A DNA stretch of 64,000 nt from Parasporobacterium sp. (GTDB taxonomy: Bacteria; Bacillota; Clostridia; Lachnospirales; Lachnospiraceae). Position numbers and translations under genes: made by a program. Under the pieces are notes generated by a model. It saw only the letters and a list, made by a program, of their open reading frames with translations. It was not told the origin of the DNA and ran no database searches. Shown here one piece after another: positions 7,913 through 16,964 of the stretch (its first letter is position 1; the number at the start of each line of letters is the position of its first letter). The DNA lies in the NCBI GenBank assembly GCA_017510065.1, contig JAFWOB010000145.1, positions 78,596 to 142,595 of the forward strand, written 5' to 3'.

Positions 7913-9212
7913 AACAATTAAATCAGAAGATATCCAGTTTATCAGGCTGCAGTTCACCGATATCTTCGGTGCCATGAAGAATGTGTCTATCACGCCTTCC
8001 CAGATCGAAAAAGCGCTCCGGAACAAAATGATGTTTGATGGATCTTCCATAGACGGATTCGCCAGGATCGAGGAGTCGGATATGTGTCTTTATCCGGATC
8101 TGGACTCTTTCCGTATCCATCCCTGGGATCAGGAAAAGGGTAAGGTCGCGCGTCTCATCTGCGATGTCTATAAGCCAGACGGAAATCCCTTTGAAGGCGA
8201 TCCCCGGTTTATCCTGAGAAATGCCCTTAAGCATGCGCAGGAGATGGGATATACCTTTAATGTCGGTCCGGAATGCGAATTCTATCTGATGAAGACAGAC
8301 GCAAACGGACGTCCTGTCCTGGATTCCTATGATGAAGGCGGGTATTTCGATCTCGGCCCCAATGATGTGGGAGAGGATGTCAGGAAATACATCGTTCTCG
8401 CCCTGGAAGATCTGGGATTTGAGATCGAGGCATCCCATCATGAGTGCGGGCCGGCCCAGCATGAGATCGATTTTAAATATGCGGAGGCACTTACGGCAGC
8501 GGACAATATCATGACCTTTAAATATGCCGTGAAGACCATTTCTGAAAAACACGGCATGTACGCCACGTTTATGCCGAAGCCGTTCTATGGCGTGGCAGGA
8601 AACGGCATGCACCTGAATATGTCCCTGACCAAGGACAAGACCAATGCTTTCGTGGATGAATCAGACAAAAACGGTCTTTCCAAGGAAGCATATTCCTTTA
8701 TGGCCGGCATCATGAAACACATCGAAGGCATAACGATCTTCACCAATCCGCTGATCAATTCCTACAAACGTCTGGTGCCGGATTTTGAGGCACCGTTGTA
8801 CATTGCCTGGTCTGCCAGAAATCGTTCGCCTCTTTTCCGTGTACCCACTTCCGGCGGACAGTCCACCAGGATCGAACTTCGAAATCCCGATCCTTCCGCC
8901 AATCCTTATCTGGCACTGGCACTCTGTCTGGAAGCAGGTCTGGAAGGTATCCGTCAGGGGATGACGCCTCCGGCACCCGTGGACAAAAACATCTTTGAAA
9001 TGAGCAAACGGGAACTGACACGCTCCGGCATTCACATGCTCCCGCTGAATATGTACGAAGCGATCCGGAAAGCGGAAAAAGACGGGTTTATCCGGGAAGT
9101 TCTCGGAAACCATATCTTTGAACGCTATATCACGGCCAAGAAGCACGAATGGTCTGAATACTCTCAGAGGATCAGCGACTGGGAGATCCAGAAGTATCTG
9201 CTGAAATACTGA
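7890..9212 (+). CDS. glnA: Glutamine synthetase type I
   Basis: ATP-dependent amidation of glutamate, the main ammonium-assimilation step. At 440 residues it is the GSI-alpha type of Firmicutes. Visible are the latch region FDGSSIDGFARI, the ATP/metal motif ECEFYLM, HEIDFKYA, the glutamate loop GNGMHLNMSL, and NRSPLFRVP with Arg. The region corresponding to the adenylylation loop (NPLINSYKRLVP) is the alpha-type form, so adenylylation control is unlikely. The ATG at 7890 with AAGGAAGGA upstream is preferred to in-frame upstream starts, which would lie inside the flavin reductase gene. No GlnR box was recognised. Confidence 0.97.
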   Translation: MTKEQIVKTIKSEDIQFIRLQFTDIFGAMKNVSITPSQIEKALRNKMMFDGSSIDGFARIEESDMCLYPDLDSFRIHPWDQEKGKVARLICDVYKPDGNPFEGDPRFILRNALKHAQEMGYTFNVGPECEFYLMKTDANGRPVLDSYDEGGYFDLGPNDVGEDVRKYIVLALEDLGFEIEASHHECGPAQHEIDFKYAEALTAADNIMTFKYAVKTISEKHGMYATFMPKPFYGVAGNGMHLNMSLTKDKTNAFVDESDKNGLSKEAYSFMAGIMKHIEGITIFTNPLINSYKRLVPDFEAPLYIAWSARNRSPLFRVPTSGGQSTRIELRNPDPSANPYLALALCLEAGLEGIRQGMTPPAPVDKNIFEMSKRELTRSGIHMLPLNMYEAIRKAEKDGFIREVLGNHIFERYITAKKHEWSEYSQRISDWEIQKYLLKY

Positions 9213-9226
9213 TCGGAAACGATAAG

Positions 9227-10009
9227 ATGAAAATGGATGGTTTCACCATTGTCAGATTGATAATGCTGGTCATCGGCACAGTCTTATTCCTGTGGTTTCT
9301 GATTCCTGCCCTGATCACATTCAACCCGAATATCGGCGCCTTGACGGGAATGGGACTGTCAGCTCTGGTGATCGTATACGGGATCTGGGGAGAGAAGATC
9401 AACCATCTGCTGAGAAACGGCTGGAACAGTACAGGCGGCAGGATTGTTGAGATCCTGCTGCTGTTTGTGTGTGCAGTGATCATTGTTCTGGCGGCGGTCA
9501 CCGGCGCAGCCATGTTAAAGGGTGGGATGGGAACTCCCAAACCGGGGGCAACCGTGATTGTTCTGGGAGCCAGGGTGTACGGCAACCGGGTAAGCCGGTC
9601 CATGCAGAGCAGACTGGATGCAGCCCTTGTCTTTCTGGGAGAAAACCCGGATTCCGTCTGCATTGTATCCGGTGGACGAGGTGATAATGAAACGGTCAGC
9701 GAAGCCTCCGTCATGTACCAGTATCTGGTAGACCACGGGATCGAAAAAGACCGGATCTATCTGGAAGACAGGTCCACCGATACCCGGGAAAACCTTCGCT
9801 ATTCCAAAGAAATCATCGAAAGAGAAGGACTTGATCCGCAGATTGCCCTGGCAACCAATGACTATCACGCATACCGCGCCGAAAAATATGCTGAACAGAC
9901 AGGCCTTCAGGCAGAGACTATCATGGCTCCGACCTTGTGGTGGCTGTTTCCCACCAGCGTGATCCGGGAAATGTACGGGATTCTGGAACTGTGGATCCTG
10001 GGAGGCTGA
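9227..10009 (+). CDS. YdcF/SanA/ElyC-like DUF218 membrane protein
   Basis: A 260-residue protein with three N-terminal membrane segments (residues 8-28, about 36-50, and 68-92) followed by a DUF218 domain facing outward. Domain marks are VIVLGARVYGNRVS, VSGGRGDNE, the partial SEASVM motif, and STDTRENL. Family members (SanA, ElyC, YdcF) are linked to envelope integrity and lipid-linked precursor handling; the biochemical activity is not settled. It begins 14 bases after glnA and is probably the last gene of that unit. Its 3' side faces a palindromic array and convergent proA. Confidence 0.88.
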   Translation: MKMDGFTIVRLIMLVIGTVLFLWFLIPALITFNPNIGALTGMGLSALVIVYGIWGEKINHLLRNGWNSTGGRIVEILLLFVCAVIIVLAAVTGAAMLKGGMGTPKPGATVIVLGARVYGNRVSRSMQSRLDAALVFLGENPDSVCIVSGGRGDNETVSEASVMYQYLVDHGIEKDRIYLEDRSTDTRENLRYSKEIIEREGLDPQIALATNDYHAYRAEKYAEQTGLQAETIMAPTLWWLFPTSVIREMYGILELWILGG

Positions 10010-10048
10010 AAGAAGCGCCTTCTGGTTTTTGAGGCATGAAAATCGGTG

Positions 10049-10263
10049 TTTTCTAAAAAATGGCCTGGTTCTCGGCTCTAATTTTAGAAAAATTCACACT
10101 TTCTAAAAAACAGCCTTCTCAGAGGACCTATTTTTAGAAAAATACAGTAAACAGCGGAGTAGTTCGGCGATTTTCTAAAATAACGCCTGAAAAAGGGGCA
10201 CTTTTTTAGAAAACATGTTTTTTTCTAATACATAAGCCTTTGAGAGGCTTATGTATTAGAAAC
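10049..10263. repeat. Array A: four inverted pairs of TTTTCTAAAA
   Basis: The word TTTTCTAAAA (starts 10049, 10099, 10171, 10221) alternates with its complement TTTTAGAAAA (10082, 10132, 10204, 10254). The first base of the second copy and the last two of the fourth pair differ. Each forward copy is followed by its partner at exactly 33 bases although the sequence between differs. Every insert contains a small CCT-loop-AGG inverted core, and in the last unit the whole thing is a perfect 18-bp stem (10222-10239 / 10245-10262). Each unit can therefore fold as one hairpin with covarying bases. It fills most of the 333-base gap between convergent ydcF-like and proA genes. Not CRISPR: no conserved repeat of 23-50 bases. 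Confidence 0.85.
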
Positions 10264-10300
10264 GGGATCTGTAAGGCTAAAAAGCAGAAAAACGGACATC

Positions 10301-10333
10301 AAAAAAGGGAGCTGTCAATGACAGCTCCCTTTA
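10301..10333 (-). terminator. Intrinsic terminator of proBA
   Basis: On the minus strand, AAAGGGAGCTGTCA pairs with its complement across a short loop and is followed by TTTTTT (10301-10306). It ends the proBA transcript 11 bases after the proA stop. Confidence 0.9.
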
Positions 10334-10343
10334 AATCAGGATC

Positions 10344-11603
10344 TCAGCCGCGGGTCTGGCCGTTGCCGGTTACGATATATTTGTAACTGGTCAGCTCCTC
10401 CAGCCCCATGGGACCTCTGGCGTGCAGCTTCTGGGTGGAGATGCCCATTTCACAGCCAAGGCCGAACATTCCTCCGTCGGTAAATCGTGTGGAAGCATTT
10501 ACATATACAGCTGCGCTGTCTACATGAGTCGTGAAATAATCCGCTGCTTCTTTGCTTTCCGTCAGGATGGCGTCAGAGTGATGAGTGGAATGAGCAGCGA
10601 TATGAGCTACAGCTTCCCGGACATCTTTAACAATCTTAACTGCCAGGATATAGTTCAGGAATTCCGTATCAAAATCTTCCGGTTTGGCAGGTGTGCCGGA
10701 GATGATCTTCTGAGAAGCTTCGCAGAGCCTTAATTCCACAGCAGGTTCTCCTGCCTGGATGCGGCTGTCCACAAGCAGTTCCTTGATCTTCGGCAGAAAT
10801 GTGCCGGCAATCTTTTCATGTACCAGCAGAGTTTCTTCTGCATTGCATACAGAAGGACGCTGTGTTTTGGCGTTGAGGATGATCTTCAGCGCCTTTTCCT
10901 GGTCCGCGCTTTCGTCCACATAGACCGTACAGATGCCGGTTCCGGTCTCTATGCAGGGTACCAGAGCGTTTTCCACACAGGCACGGATCAGACCGGCGCC
11001 GCCTCTGGGAATGAGCATATCCACATAACCGCGTGCTTTCATCAGTTCTGTGGCGCTTTCTCTTGTGGTATCATCAATGATATTGATCAGATCCTTTGGA
11101 AGAGCGATGGAAGCCAGTCCGTCCTGCATGGCATTTACAATGGCTTTTGAGGTCCGATATGCTTCCTTGCCGCCTCTCAGAATGCAGACGTTGCCGCTTT
11201 TCAGACACAGGGAAGCGGCGTCGGAAGTTACATTTGGCCGGCTTTCATAGATGATCGCCACGACACCGAGGGGTACGGAAACCTTCTTCAGGTTCAGTCC
11301 GTCTGTGATCGTTCTTTCTGTCAGGATGTGGCCTACAGGATCTGGCAATCCTATCACATCCCGGATGCCATCGGCCATCCCTTTGATGCGGCTTTCATTC
11401 AGCATCAGCCGGTCCAGCATGACATCGGTGATCGAGCCTCTGGCAGCTTCCAGATCCAGGGCATTCTGCGCAAGGATCTCAGAACATTCCTTTTCAATAT
11501 AATCCGCCATTACCGAAAGCGCCTGGTTTTTCTGTTCTTCTGTGATGGAAGCAAATGCGCTTTTGGCATCCTTTGCTTTTTTTAAGATTTCCTGAGTTGT
11601 CAT
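10344..11603 (-). CDS. proA: Glutamate-5-semialdehyde dehydrogenase (gamma-glutamyl phosphate reductase)
   Basis: NADPH-dependent reduction of gamma-glutamyl phosphate to glutamate-5-semialdehyde, step two of proline synthesis. The 419-residue aldehyde-dehydrogenase-fold protein has the [10 protein letters not shown] motif near residue 121, [15 protein letters not shown], and the catalytic Cys in [11 protein letters not shown]. The C-terminal [15 protein letters not shown] is diagnostic for ProA. It lies 35 bases downstream of proB on the same strand with an AGGAAAC site before the ATG. The pair makes a complete glutamate-to-semialdehyde module; proC is not in the window. Confidence 0.97.
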   Translation of the reverse strand: MTTQEILKKAKDAKSAFASITEEQKNQALSVMADYIEKECSEILAQNALDLEAARGSITDVMLDRLMLNESRIKGMADGIRDVIGLPDPVGHILTERTITDGLNLKKVSVPLGVVAIIYESRPNVTSDAASLCLKSGNVCILRGGKEAYRTSKAIVNAMQDGLASIALPKDLINIIDDTTRESATELMKARGYVDMLIPRGGAGLIRACVENALVPCIETGTGICTVYVDESADQEKALKIILNAKTQRPSVCNAEETLLVHEKIAGTFLPKIKELLVDSRIQAGEPAVELRLCEASQKIISGTPAKPEDFDTEFLNYILAVKIVKDVREAVAHIAAHSTHHSDAILTESKEAADYFTTHVDSAAVYVNASTRFTDGGMFGLGCEMGISTQKLHARGPMGLEELTSYKYIVTGNGQTRG

Positions 11604-11638
11604 AGCAGTTTCCTCTTTTTCAATATAGTATATGCGGG

Positions 11639-12415
11639 CTATTTGCAGGATCTGTTGGACAGGAACCGGGTCCCGACCGGTTTTCCATCTGCAATATCGT
11701 ACAAAAGAGTAGGATCAGAACCGTTGGCAATGATCATATCACAGCCTTCGTTCATGCAGATTCCGGCAGCAGACAGTTTTGTCTTCATGCCTCCGGTCCC
11801 CAGGTCGGATCCTTTGTCTCCGGCCAATGCCAGAACATCATCCGTCAGTTCCGAGACTTCCCGGATCAGAGCGGCAGAAGGATCTTTCTTTGGATCCGCT
11901 GTATACAAACCATCTATATCGGAGAGCAGCACCAGCAGTTCTGCCTTTGCGCTGGTGGCAACAATGGCAGCAAGAGTGTCATTGTCGCCGATCACGATTT
12001 CTTCTGTAGCAACGGAGTCATTTTCATTGATAACGGGAATCACGTCCAGTTCCAGGAGCCTGTTCAGAGTCGTGGAAAAATTGCGGTGCCTGTCTTCATG
12101 CCGGATATCAGATGCGGTAATCAGGATCTGCGCAACCGTGTGGTTGTATTCCGAGAACAGTTTATCGTAGACATACATCAGTTCACATTGTCCCACTGCA
12201 GCGGCAGCCTGTTTGGTTGCCATGTCAGACGGCCTGCCGGGAAGGGACAGCTTACCGACCCCCATTCCGATAGCGCCGGAGGAGACCAGGATGACCTCCA
12301 TTCCCGCATTTTTCAGGTCGCTGATAACCTTGCACAGTTCTTCTGTTCTTCTGATATTCAGTCTTCCGCCCGCATGAGCCAGGGTGGAAGTTCCGATCTT
12401 GATAACGATCCTCAT
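11639..12415 (-). CDS. proB: Glutamate 5-kinase, short form without PUA domain
   Basis: ATP-dependent phosphorylation of glutamate to gamma-glutamyl phosphate, the first and normally feedback-controlled step of proline synthesis. The amino-acid-kinase fold is intact: [30 protein letters not shown] and [12 protein letters not shown]. At 258 residues it lacks the C-terminal PUA domain present in E. coli ProB (about 367 residues); short forms are common in Firmicutes and keep activity. AAGGAAA precedes the ATG. It has its own promoter about 100 bases upstream. Confidence 0.96.
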   Translation of the reverse strand: MRIVIKIGTSTLAHAGGRLNIRRTEELCKVISDLKNAGMEVILVSSGAIGMGVGKLSLPGRPSDMATKQAAAAVGQCELMYVYDKLFSEYNHTVAQILITASDIRHEDRHRNFSTTLNRLLELDVIPVINENDSVATEEIVIGDNDTLAAIVATSAKAELLVLLSDIDGLYTADPKKDPSAALIREVSELTDDVLALAGDKGSDLGTGGMKTKLSAAGICMNEGCDMIIANGSDPTLLYDIADGKPVGTRFLSNRSCK

Positions 12416-12513
12416 GTTCCGTTTCCTTTTCTGACAGATGTATTTGCTTTCAATATCAATCCGCCTTTCCGGAAGATCATTGATTTGCCATAGTAAAGCA
12501 AAAAAGCTTCTAT

Positions 12514-12542
12514 ATTATAGCAATCTGCTTTCGTATGTGCAA
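12514..12542 (-). promoter_or_regulatory. Predicted promoter of proBA
   Basis: Minus strand: TTGCAC (12537-12542), 17 bases, TATAAT (12514-12519). The -35 box lies just before the stop of the upstream secreted-protein gene, so proBA can be transcribed separately. Confidence 0.7.
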
Positions 12543-12549
12543 TTCAATT

Positions 12550-14394
12550 TTATGCATCCGGAGTAACGGTAATGGTACCGTCTTCATTTTCGATAATCAC
12601 ACCATTTACGATGCAGCCGTCATCGATCGTCAGCCCTGTAAGTGTGGATTCTTCCGTGACATTCCATACAGAACCCTTGCACAGTGTCAGTTCTACACCC
12701 CAGAGAGTCTGATAACCATCGGGATCCAGGATATAGTCTCCCTCCAGCTCTTCTTTACAGAAAGTATTCCAGTCTTCACAGGTGTGAGAAAAGATGGCTC
12801 CTGAAAGGACTGTCGCATCCAGAGTTACACGCATCGCCCGCTGGTAATCCTCATTTATAATATCCCCGGAAATGTTCATACCGCGGAGGGTGTAATCACT
12901 GCCGGGAGCTGTTTCCCCATCGGGAATATAATTGACATTCTGATCCGAATTGATCATGCTGTGGATCAGGACACGACAGCTGCTGTCCATTTGCGTTCCT
13001 TCAAGCAAAACATCAGCCTGTGTTGATTTGGTCACCAGCAATGCTCCGCTGTATCGGGCGGTATAGGGTGACGGCTTGGCGGAAATATATTCTTCTTTGG
13101 TCAGCAGGGTACCGCCTTCCATATACAGAACCGCTTTTTTGGTATTTTTTGAACCCTGATGCATCTGGTCCGGCATATGGAACTGTACTGCGCAGTTTCC
13201 TCCGGCAATCAGGCATTCCCCGGGAGTTTCATCCGGCTTCCTAAGATAGTCTGCAGGAGATACGGATTCTTTCGCGGTTTTTCCCATAATCGCTCTCAAA
13301 CTGATGCTGTCCAGAGGACAAGCTGTATTGACAGCATAGATCTCACCGTCATTGGAAGCAGTAATGCCGTCTGAAGAACCGATCACCGAAGATCCGTACA
13401 GAAACAGATGGCAGCTGGTATCTGCGTAGGCACCGTATCCTTTGGTGGAATAGCCAAGACTGTTGTAGGATACCAAATCCAGATTCTGCCTGGCGGAATC
13501 GGTGGAGAAAGCTCCCCATGTACGACTGACGATCGCAGAATGATACAGGTAGGTGCGGGACATTCCCTGGGGTTGGATACCTCTCGCTCTTCCGGCGGAA
13601 TTTCCAAAAGAAATAGGGCTGTTAATATCGGCTGTAGACTGTCCGGTGGTCTCCAGAAGGGAATTGCGGATTACAACGACAGGACTCTGGCTTTCTTTCA
13701 TCCCTCCGGCACCGGGTCCGGGAATCGTGCTTCCGCCTACTACATCAGAATAGACGGCGCATCTGCCGCTTCCTTCCGCATACAGAAGAAGATGGTCGAT
13801 GTCCAGGTATGTCCAGCCCTTTGCAGAAATGACCGGGTCACAGCTGTCATCCAGACCGCCGTCCCGGAGGATCACAGCACTGTCGTAGGACGTAATACTG
13901 TTCTCAGACATCCAGTCAAGGGCAATTTTCGAAAACTCAGCACCGCTTTCTTCCGGGGTGATATGCTGTGCTGTTCCGCCAAGCCTGAAAAACTGCTCTT
14001 TATTATCGGACAGCTCACTGAAGTAAAAATTGACCGAGGGTTCGTCTGATGTAAACAGAAACCCGGAGATTTCATGATCATCAAATCCGCCGTTTTCATA
14101 ATACGTGAGATGAAACGCTTCCGTCTGTTCCCGTTCTGTGTTTTTTCCTTCATCATAGAAAGTGAAGACAGCATCCACACCATCATCTTCCGTTTGTGAG
14201 GATTCTGCGGAATCTCCGTTAGACTCTCCGTCTGAAGGAGCGCCGCCGGGACCACCTGGACTTTCACCCGGAGGGGGCCCCATTTCCTCTCCTGCGGAAT
14301 CGCTGGCAGGTGTGGGAACAGGTGCTGCAGCTGCCTGAAGTGTGACTGCCAGGATCAGGCTGAGCAGTATAAGTGTCATAAGCAGTTTCTTCAT
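12550..14394 (-). CDS. Secreted beta-helix-like protein, paralogue 1
   Basis: A 614-residue exported protein of unknown function. A signal peptide (MKKLLMTLILLSLILA, cut after AAAA near residue 24) is followed by a Pro/Gly/Glu/Ser-rich linker (residues 25-70). The rest is made of short strand-turn units rich in Asn, Ser and Gly that suggest a right-handed parallel beta-helix, as in pectin-lyase-fold adhesins or glycan-binding proteins. The C-terminal unit (SVWNVTEES, then LTIDDG, and ENEDGTITV) recurs in the paralogue at 52.6 kb. No sortase motif, transmembrane anchor or SLH domain is visible, so retention at the surface is unexplained. It is divergent from paralogue 2 and separated from it by 195 bases. 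Confidence 0.8.
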   Translation of the reverse strand: MKKLLMTLILLSLILAVTLQAAAAPVPTPASDSAGEEMGPPPGESPGGPGGAPSDGESNGDSAESSQTEDDGVDAVFTFYDEGKNTEREQTEAFHLTYYENGGFDDHEISGFLFTSDEPSVNFYFSELSDNKEQFFRLGGTAQHITPEESGAEFSKIALDWMSENSITSYDSAVILRDGGLDDSCDPVISAKGWTYLDIDHLLLYAEGSGRCAVYSDVVGGSTIPGPGAGGMKESQSPVVVIRNSLLETTGQSTADINSPISFGNSAGRARGIQPQGMSRTYLYHSAIVSRTWGAFSTDSARQNLDLVSYNSLGYSTKGYGAYADTSCHLFLYGSSVIGSSDGITASNDGEIYAVNTACPLDSISLRAIMGKTAKESVSPADYLRKPDETPGECLIAGGNCAVQFHMPDQMHQGSKNTKKAVLYMEGGTLLTKEEYISAKPSPYTARYSGALLVTKSTQADVLLEGTQMDSSCRVLIHSMINSDQNVNYIPDGETAPGSDYTLRGMNISGDIINEDYQRAMRVTLDATVLSGAIFSHTCEDWNTFCKEELEGDYILDPDGYQTLWGVELTLCKGSVWNVTEESTLTGLTIDDGCIVNGVIIENEDGTITVTPDA

Positions 14395-14589
14395 GATGAT
14401 CCTCCTTCTGCATCTTGATCATTTTATTAACAGATTGTTTCTGAATAATTTGATCTTATCATAAGTTCTACAAAACGGATGTGACATTTTCATAAACTAA
14501 TCAAGTATAATTGCACACCCTTTTGTGCTAAATTCATAAAGAAGTGGAATGCAGTATAATGGTTTTGATGAACAGAAGGGAGAAACAAA
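14395..14589. promoter_or_regulatory. Divergent intergenic region between the two secreted-protein genes
   Basis: This AT-rich 195-base gap must hold both promoters. A TATAAT at 14555-14560 is a credible -10 for the plus-strand gene, but no good -35 stands 17 bases upstream. Both genes have strong sites (AGGAGG before the minus-strand start, AAGGGAG before the plus-strand start). The weak -35 elements suggest activator dependence or an alternative sigma factor (inference). Confidence 0.4.
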
Positions 14590-16629
14590 ATGAAAAAAAG
14601 AAAGGTAACAGCGCTGCTCCTGACAATGTGTCTTACATTTGGATTGAGCATGACAGCTTATGCCGGATTTGTTCCCGCCCCGCAGGAACCGGCAGCAAAG
14701 GAACAGGCAATCGAAGCAGCACCGCAGGAAGCTGTGCCTGCAGGGGATAGTGCAGAAGGCGAAAGCGCGGGAGAATCAGCTGCCCCTGAAGGAGCAGGGG
14801 AAAGTCAGGAAGGAGATTCACCTGATGGGGAAAGTGCAGGAGGAGACTCTCCGGGAGGCGGTATGCCCAATACTTCCATGGGAGGATCAGCCACCAGCAG
14901 ACCGCCCGATAATTCCACCAGAGCGATCAATCTCCTTGGAGAACGAGCAGCTGTATATGTGGAATATACCGAGGACGGGTATCAGGTTTCACAGCATCTG
15001 ACAGACAGTTATGAAGTTCAGGGAACGGATATTGCAGTTCCTGAAACAGGTGCGGCCAATACGATCGAGGGCTTGAGTATTCAATGTAATGCCGTTGACT
15101 GGGATGAGGAAGGCTCCGTCGGCAATTCCGGCCTGGTCATCAATGCCTTGACTGATACAGAAACAACATTTGTCCTGGGCGGAAAAGAAGAACATTTTGA
15201 CGCGCCGGATGGGGAATCCTATAACAGCCTGATCATCATGAATGTGGATGAAAACGAAGAGTATGATCATAGTGCAACAGAAACTGCTGCCGGCTGCGGG
15301 ATCGCATTTAACGGAAAATCCCTCCTGCTGGAAAATACCTACGTGGAATCTTCCGGTAAAGGACGCCCGAGCATTCATATTCCGGCATCGACCAGGGATA
15401 AAAATGTATCCCAATTGTCGGACATTATCTGTGTGGACAGCCGTATCGTCAATCATTCTACCAGGGCAATGCTCCTGATGGGAGGGGACGTCTGGTTCCT
15501 GAATTCCATCGCCGTTACGGATTCCTGGGGAGCTTTGAGTTATGACAATACCGCAACGACCATGTATGTCGTGAATTCCAGGGCGGAAAACACCGGAACT
15601 GCCTATGCGATCTATGATGCAGCAGGTTGTACCGCGCATGTTTACGGAAGCCAGGTGATTTCCGGTGGTACCGGTATTACCGTATGCAGAGATGCAACAC
15701 TGACGGTTGATGAGCTGGCAGCAGCAGATGCTGCGGCAACAGATCCTTATACCGGAACAGCAGATCTGCTGACACCGGCAGCGACCGCAGACGGAAAGAG
15801 CATTGTCGTCGGATATGCTTATCCGATCAAGATCCATGCGGATATGTCCGGTCCTGATTCGGTGGCAAGTGCGTATCTGAAGGATACCTATCTGTCTTCC
15901 CAGGCAGAGGACGTGAAACTGCTGAGTGGAGAAGAACCTGTACTGGAAAGCTCCAATGGCGGAAGCATCGGAAGCAGCGCCATGAACGAGCTGGTCAATG
16001 AGTTCCAGAACGGCGAGATCGTTGAGATTGCCTGCCACAATGGCAAAGTGGTATTTGACAATTGTGAACTGAACAGCCGCACCGGCGTACTGGTTCATTC
16101 CTTCTTCAGTTATGATCCCATGGCATCCGGTATTTATCCGATCGACGGAGCCGAGTATGCAGGGGACGAAGTGGTTCTCAAGAATATGTCCGCACAGGGA
16201 GATATTCTTCATGACGATTATATGAGAAAGATGATCGTGTCTCTGGAAAATGCGGACCTCACCGGTACTGTTACGGGACAGACACTGACCGGATGGAACA
16301 ATTACTGGCGCTCCCAGATCGAAGCGATCGGCGGCGATGAAGAAGATGAAACGCTGGTAATCCATGACGAAACATATGAGACCCTGTGGGGTGTGCGCAT
16401 GAGCATGGATGCCCAGTCTGTATGGAATGTCACCGGTACGTCGCAGCTGTACAGCTTTACCATGGAAGACGGAGCCAAAGTACAGGCAGCGGACGGAAAA
16501 GCACTGTCCATTTATGTCGACTGCCCAATGGGAAATGATCTGGAATGCTATGACATTTCAGCAGGAACACAGATCGAGGCATTTGAACCCGGCGTTTCCT
16601 ATCAGGGTGTTGTGATCGTGGCGGAATAA
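14590..16629 (+). CDS. Secreted beta-helix-like protein, paralogue 2
   Basis: A 679-residue exported protein related to its divergent neighbour. The signal peptide ends at TAYAG near residue 25; residues 30-115 form an Ala/Glu/Gly/Ser/Pro-rich linker with repeated GES and GDSP. Strand-turn repeats follow. Segments such as GVLVHSFFSYDP, GDILHDDYMRKM and YETLWGVRM line up with VLIHSMINSD, GDIINEDYQRAM and YQTLWGVEL of paralogue 1, showing common origin. No catalytic or anchoring motif was recognised. An adhesin-like or glycan-binding surface role is plausible. It is followed by palindromic array B. Confidence 0.8.
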   Translation: MKKRKVTALLLTMCLTFGLSMTAYAGFVPAPQEPAAKEQAIEAAPQEAVPAGDSAEGESAGESAAPEGAGESQEGDSPDGESAGGDSPGGGMPNTSMGGSATSRPPDNSTRAINLLGERAAVYVEYTEDGYQVSQHLTDSYEVQGTDIAVPETGAANTIEGLSIQCNAVDWDEEGSVGNSGLVINALTDTETTFVLGGKEEHFDAPDGESYNSLIIMNVDENEEYDHSATETAAGCGIAFNGKSLLLENTYVESSGKGRPSIHIPASTRDKNVSQLSDIICVDSRIVNHSTRAMLLMGGDVWFLNSIAVTDSWGALSYDNTATTMYVVNSRAENTGTAYAIYDAAGCTAHVYGSQVISGGTGITVCRDATLTVDELAAADAAATDPYTGTADLLTPAATADGKSIVVGYAYPIKIHADMSGPDSVASAYLKDTYLSSQAEDVKLLSGEEPVLESSNGGSIGSSAMNELVNEFQNGEIVEIACHNGKVVFDNCELNSRTGVLVHSFFSYDPMASGIYPIDGAEYAGDEVVLKNMSAQGDILHDDYMRKMIVSLENADLTGTVTGQTLTGWNNYWRSQIEAIGGDEEDETLVIHDETYETLWGVRMSMDAQSVWNVTGTSQLYSFTMEDGAKVQAADGKALSIYVDCPMGNDLECYDISAGTQIEAFEPGVSYQGVVIVAE

Positions 16630-16697
16630 CGTTCTGTAAATGGGCGTGTCAACGATCTGCTTACATAAGTTGCTCGGCTTGATGTAACGAAATTGAG

Positions 16698-16899
16698 GGT
16701 ATGCATGACTTTCTGAAAAATACTGTAATGGAATCGACACTATGCATGATTTTCAGAACAGTCGTGCAACAAAATTGGAGGTATGCATGATTTTGACCCC
16801 TGTACTGGGGATAAAATCATGCATACCTCCTTGTTTTTTACAAAAAATCATGCATACCGCCGCAAACGTTGCAGGCCAATTCTCAAAATCATGCATACC
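16698..16899. repeat. Array B: GGTATGCATGA words in both orientations
   Basis: Three forward copies of GGTATGCATGA start at 16698, 16739 (first two bases differ) and 16780, exactly 41 bases apart. Three complementary copies (TCATGCATACC) start at 16817, 16848 and 16889, 31 and 41 bases apart. The third forward and first reverse copies form a hairpin with an 18-bp perfect outer stem (16777-16794 / 16813-16830) and an inner CCCC/GGGG stem. A partial forward word, TGCATGAAAA, follows at 16911. The array fills the 335-base gap between convergent genes. Short open frames through it (for example 16742-16951) are by-products of the repeats. Confidence 0.85.
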
Positions 16900-16964
16900 T
16901 CTGCATTTGATGCATGAAAACGTTCGAATGGGGCGGGAACTGCCGGTATGACAGGAACGAATAG

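Noticed and set aside
14989-16365. Minus-strand frame of 458 codons
   Set aside because: Antisense to the secreted paralogue 2, which has a signal peptide, ribosome binding site and homologues in the window.
16742-16951. Small plus-strand ORF of 69 codons
   Set aside because: It lies wholly inside array B; its repeated MHDF/IMHT-like peptides come from the DNA repeat and it lacks a ribosome binding site.
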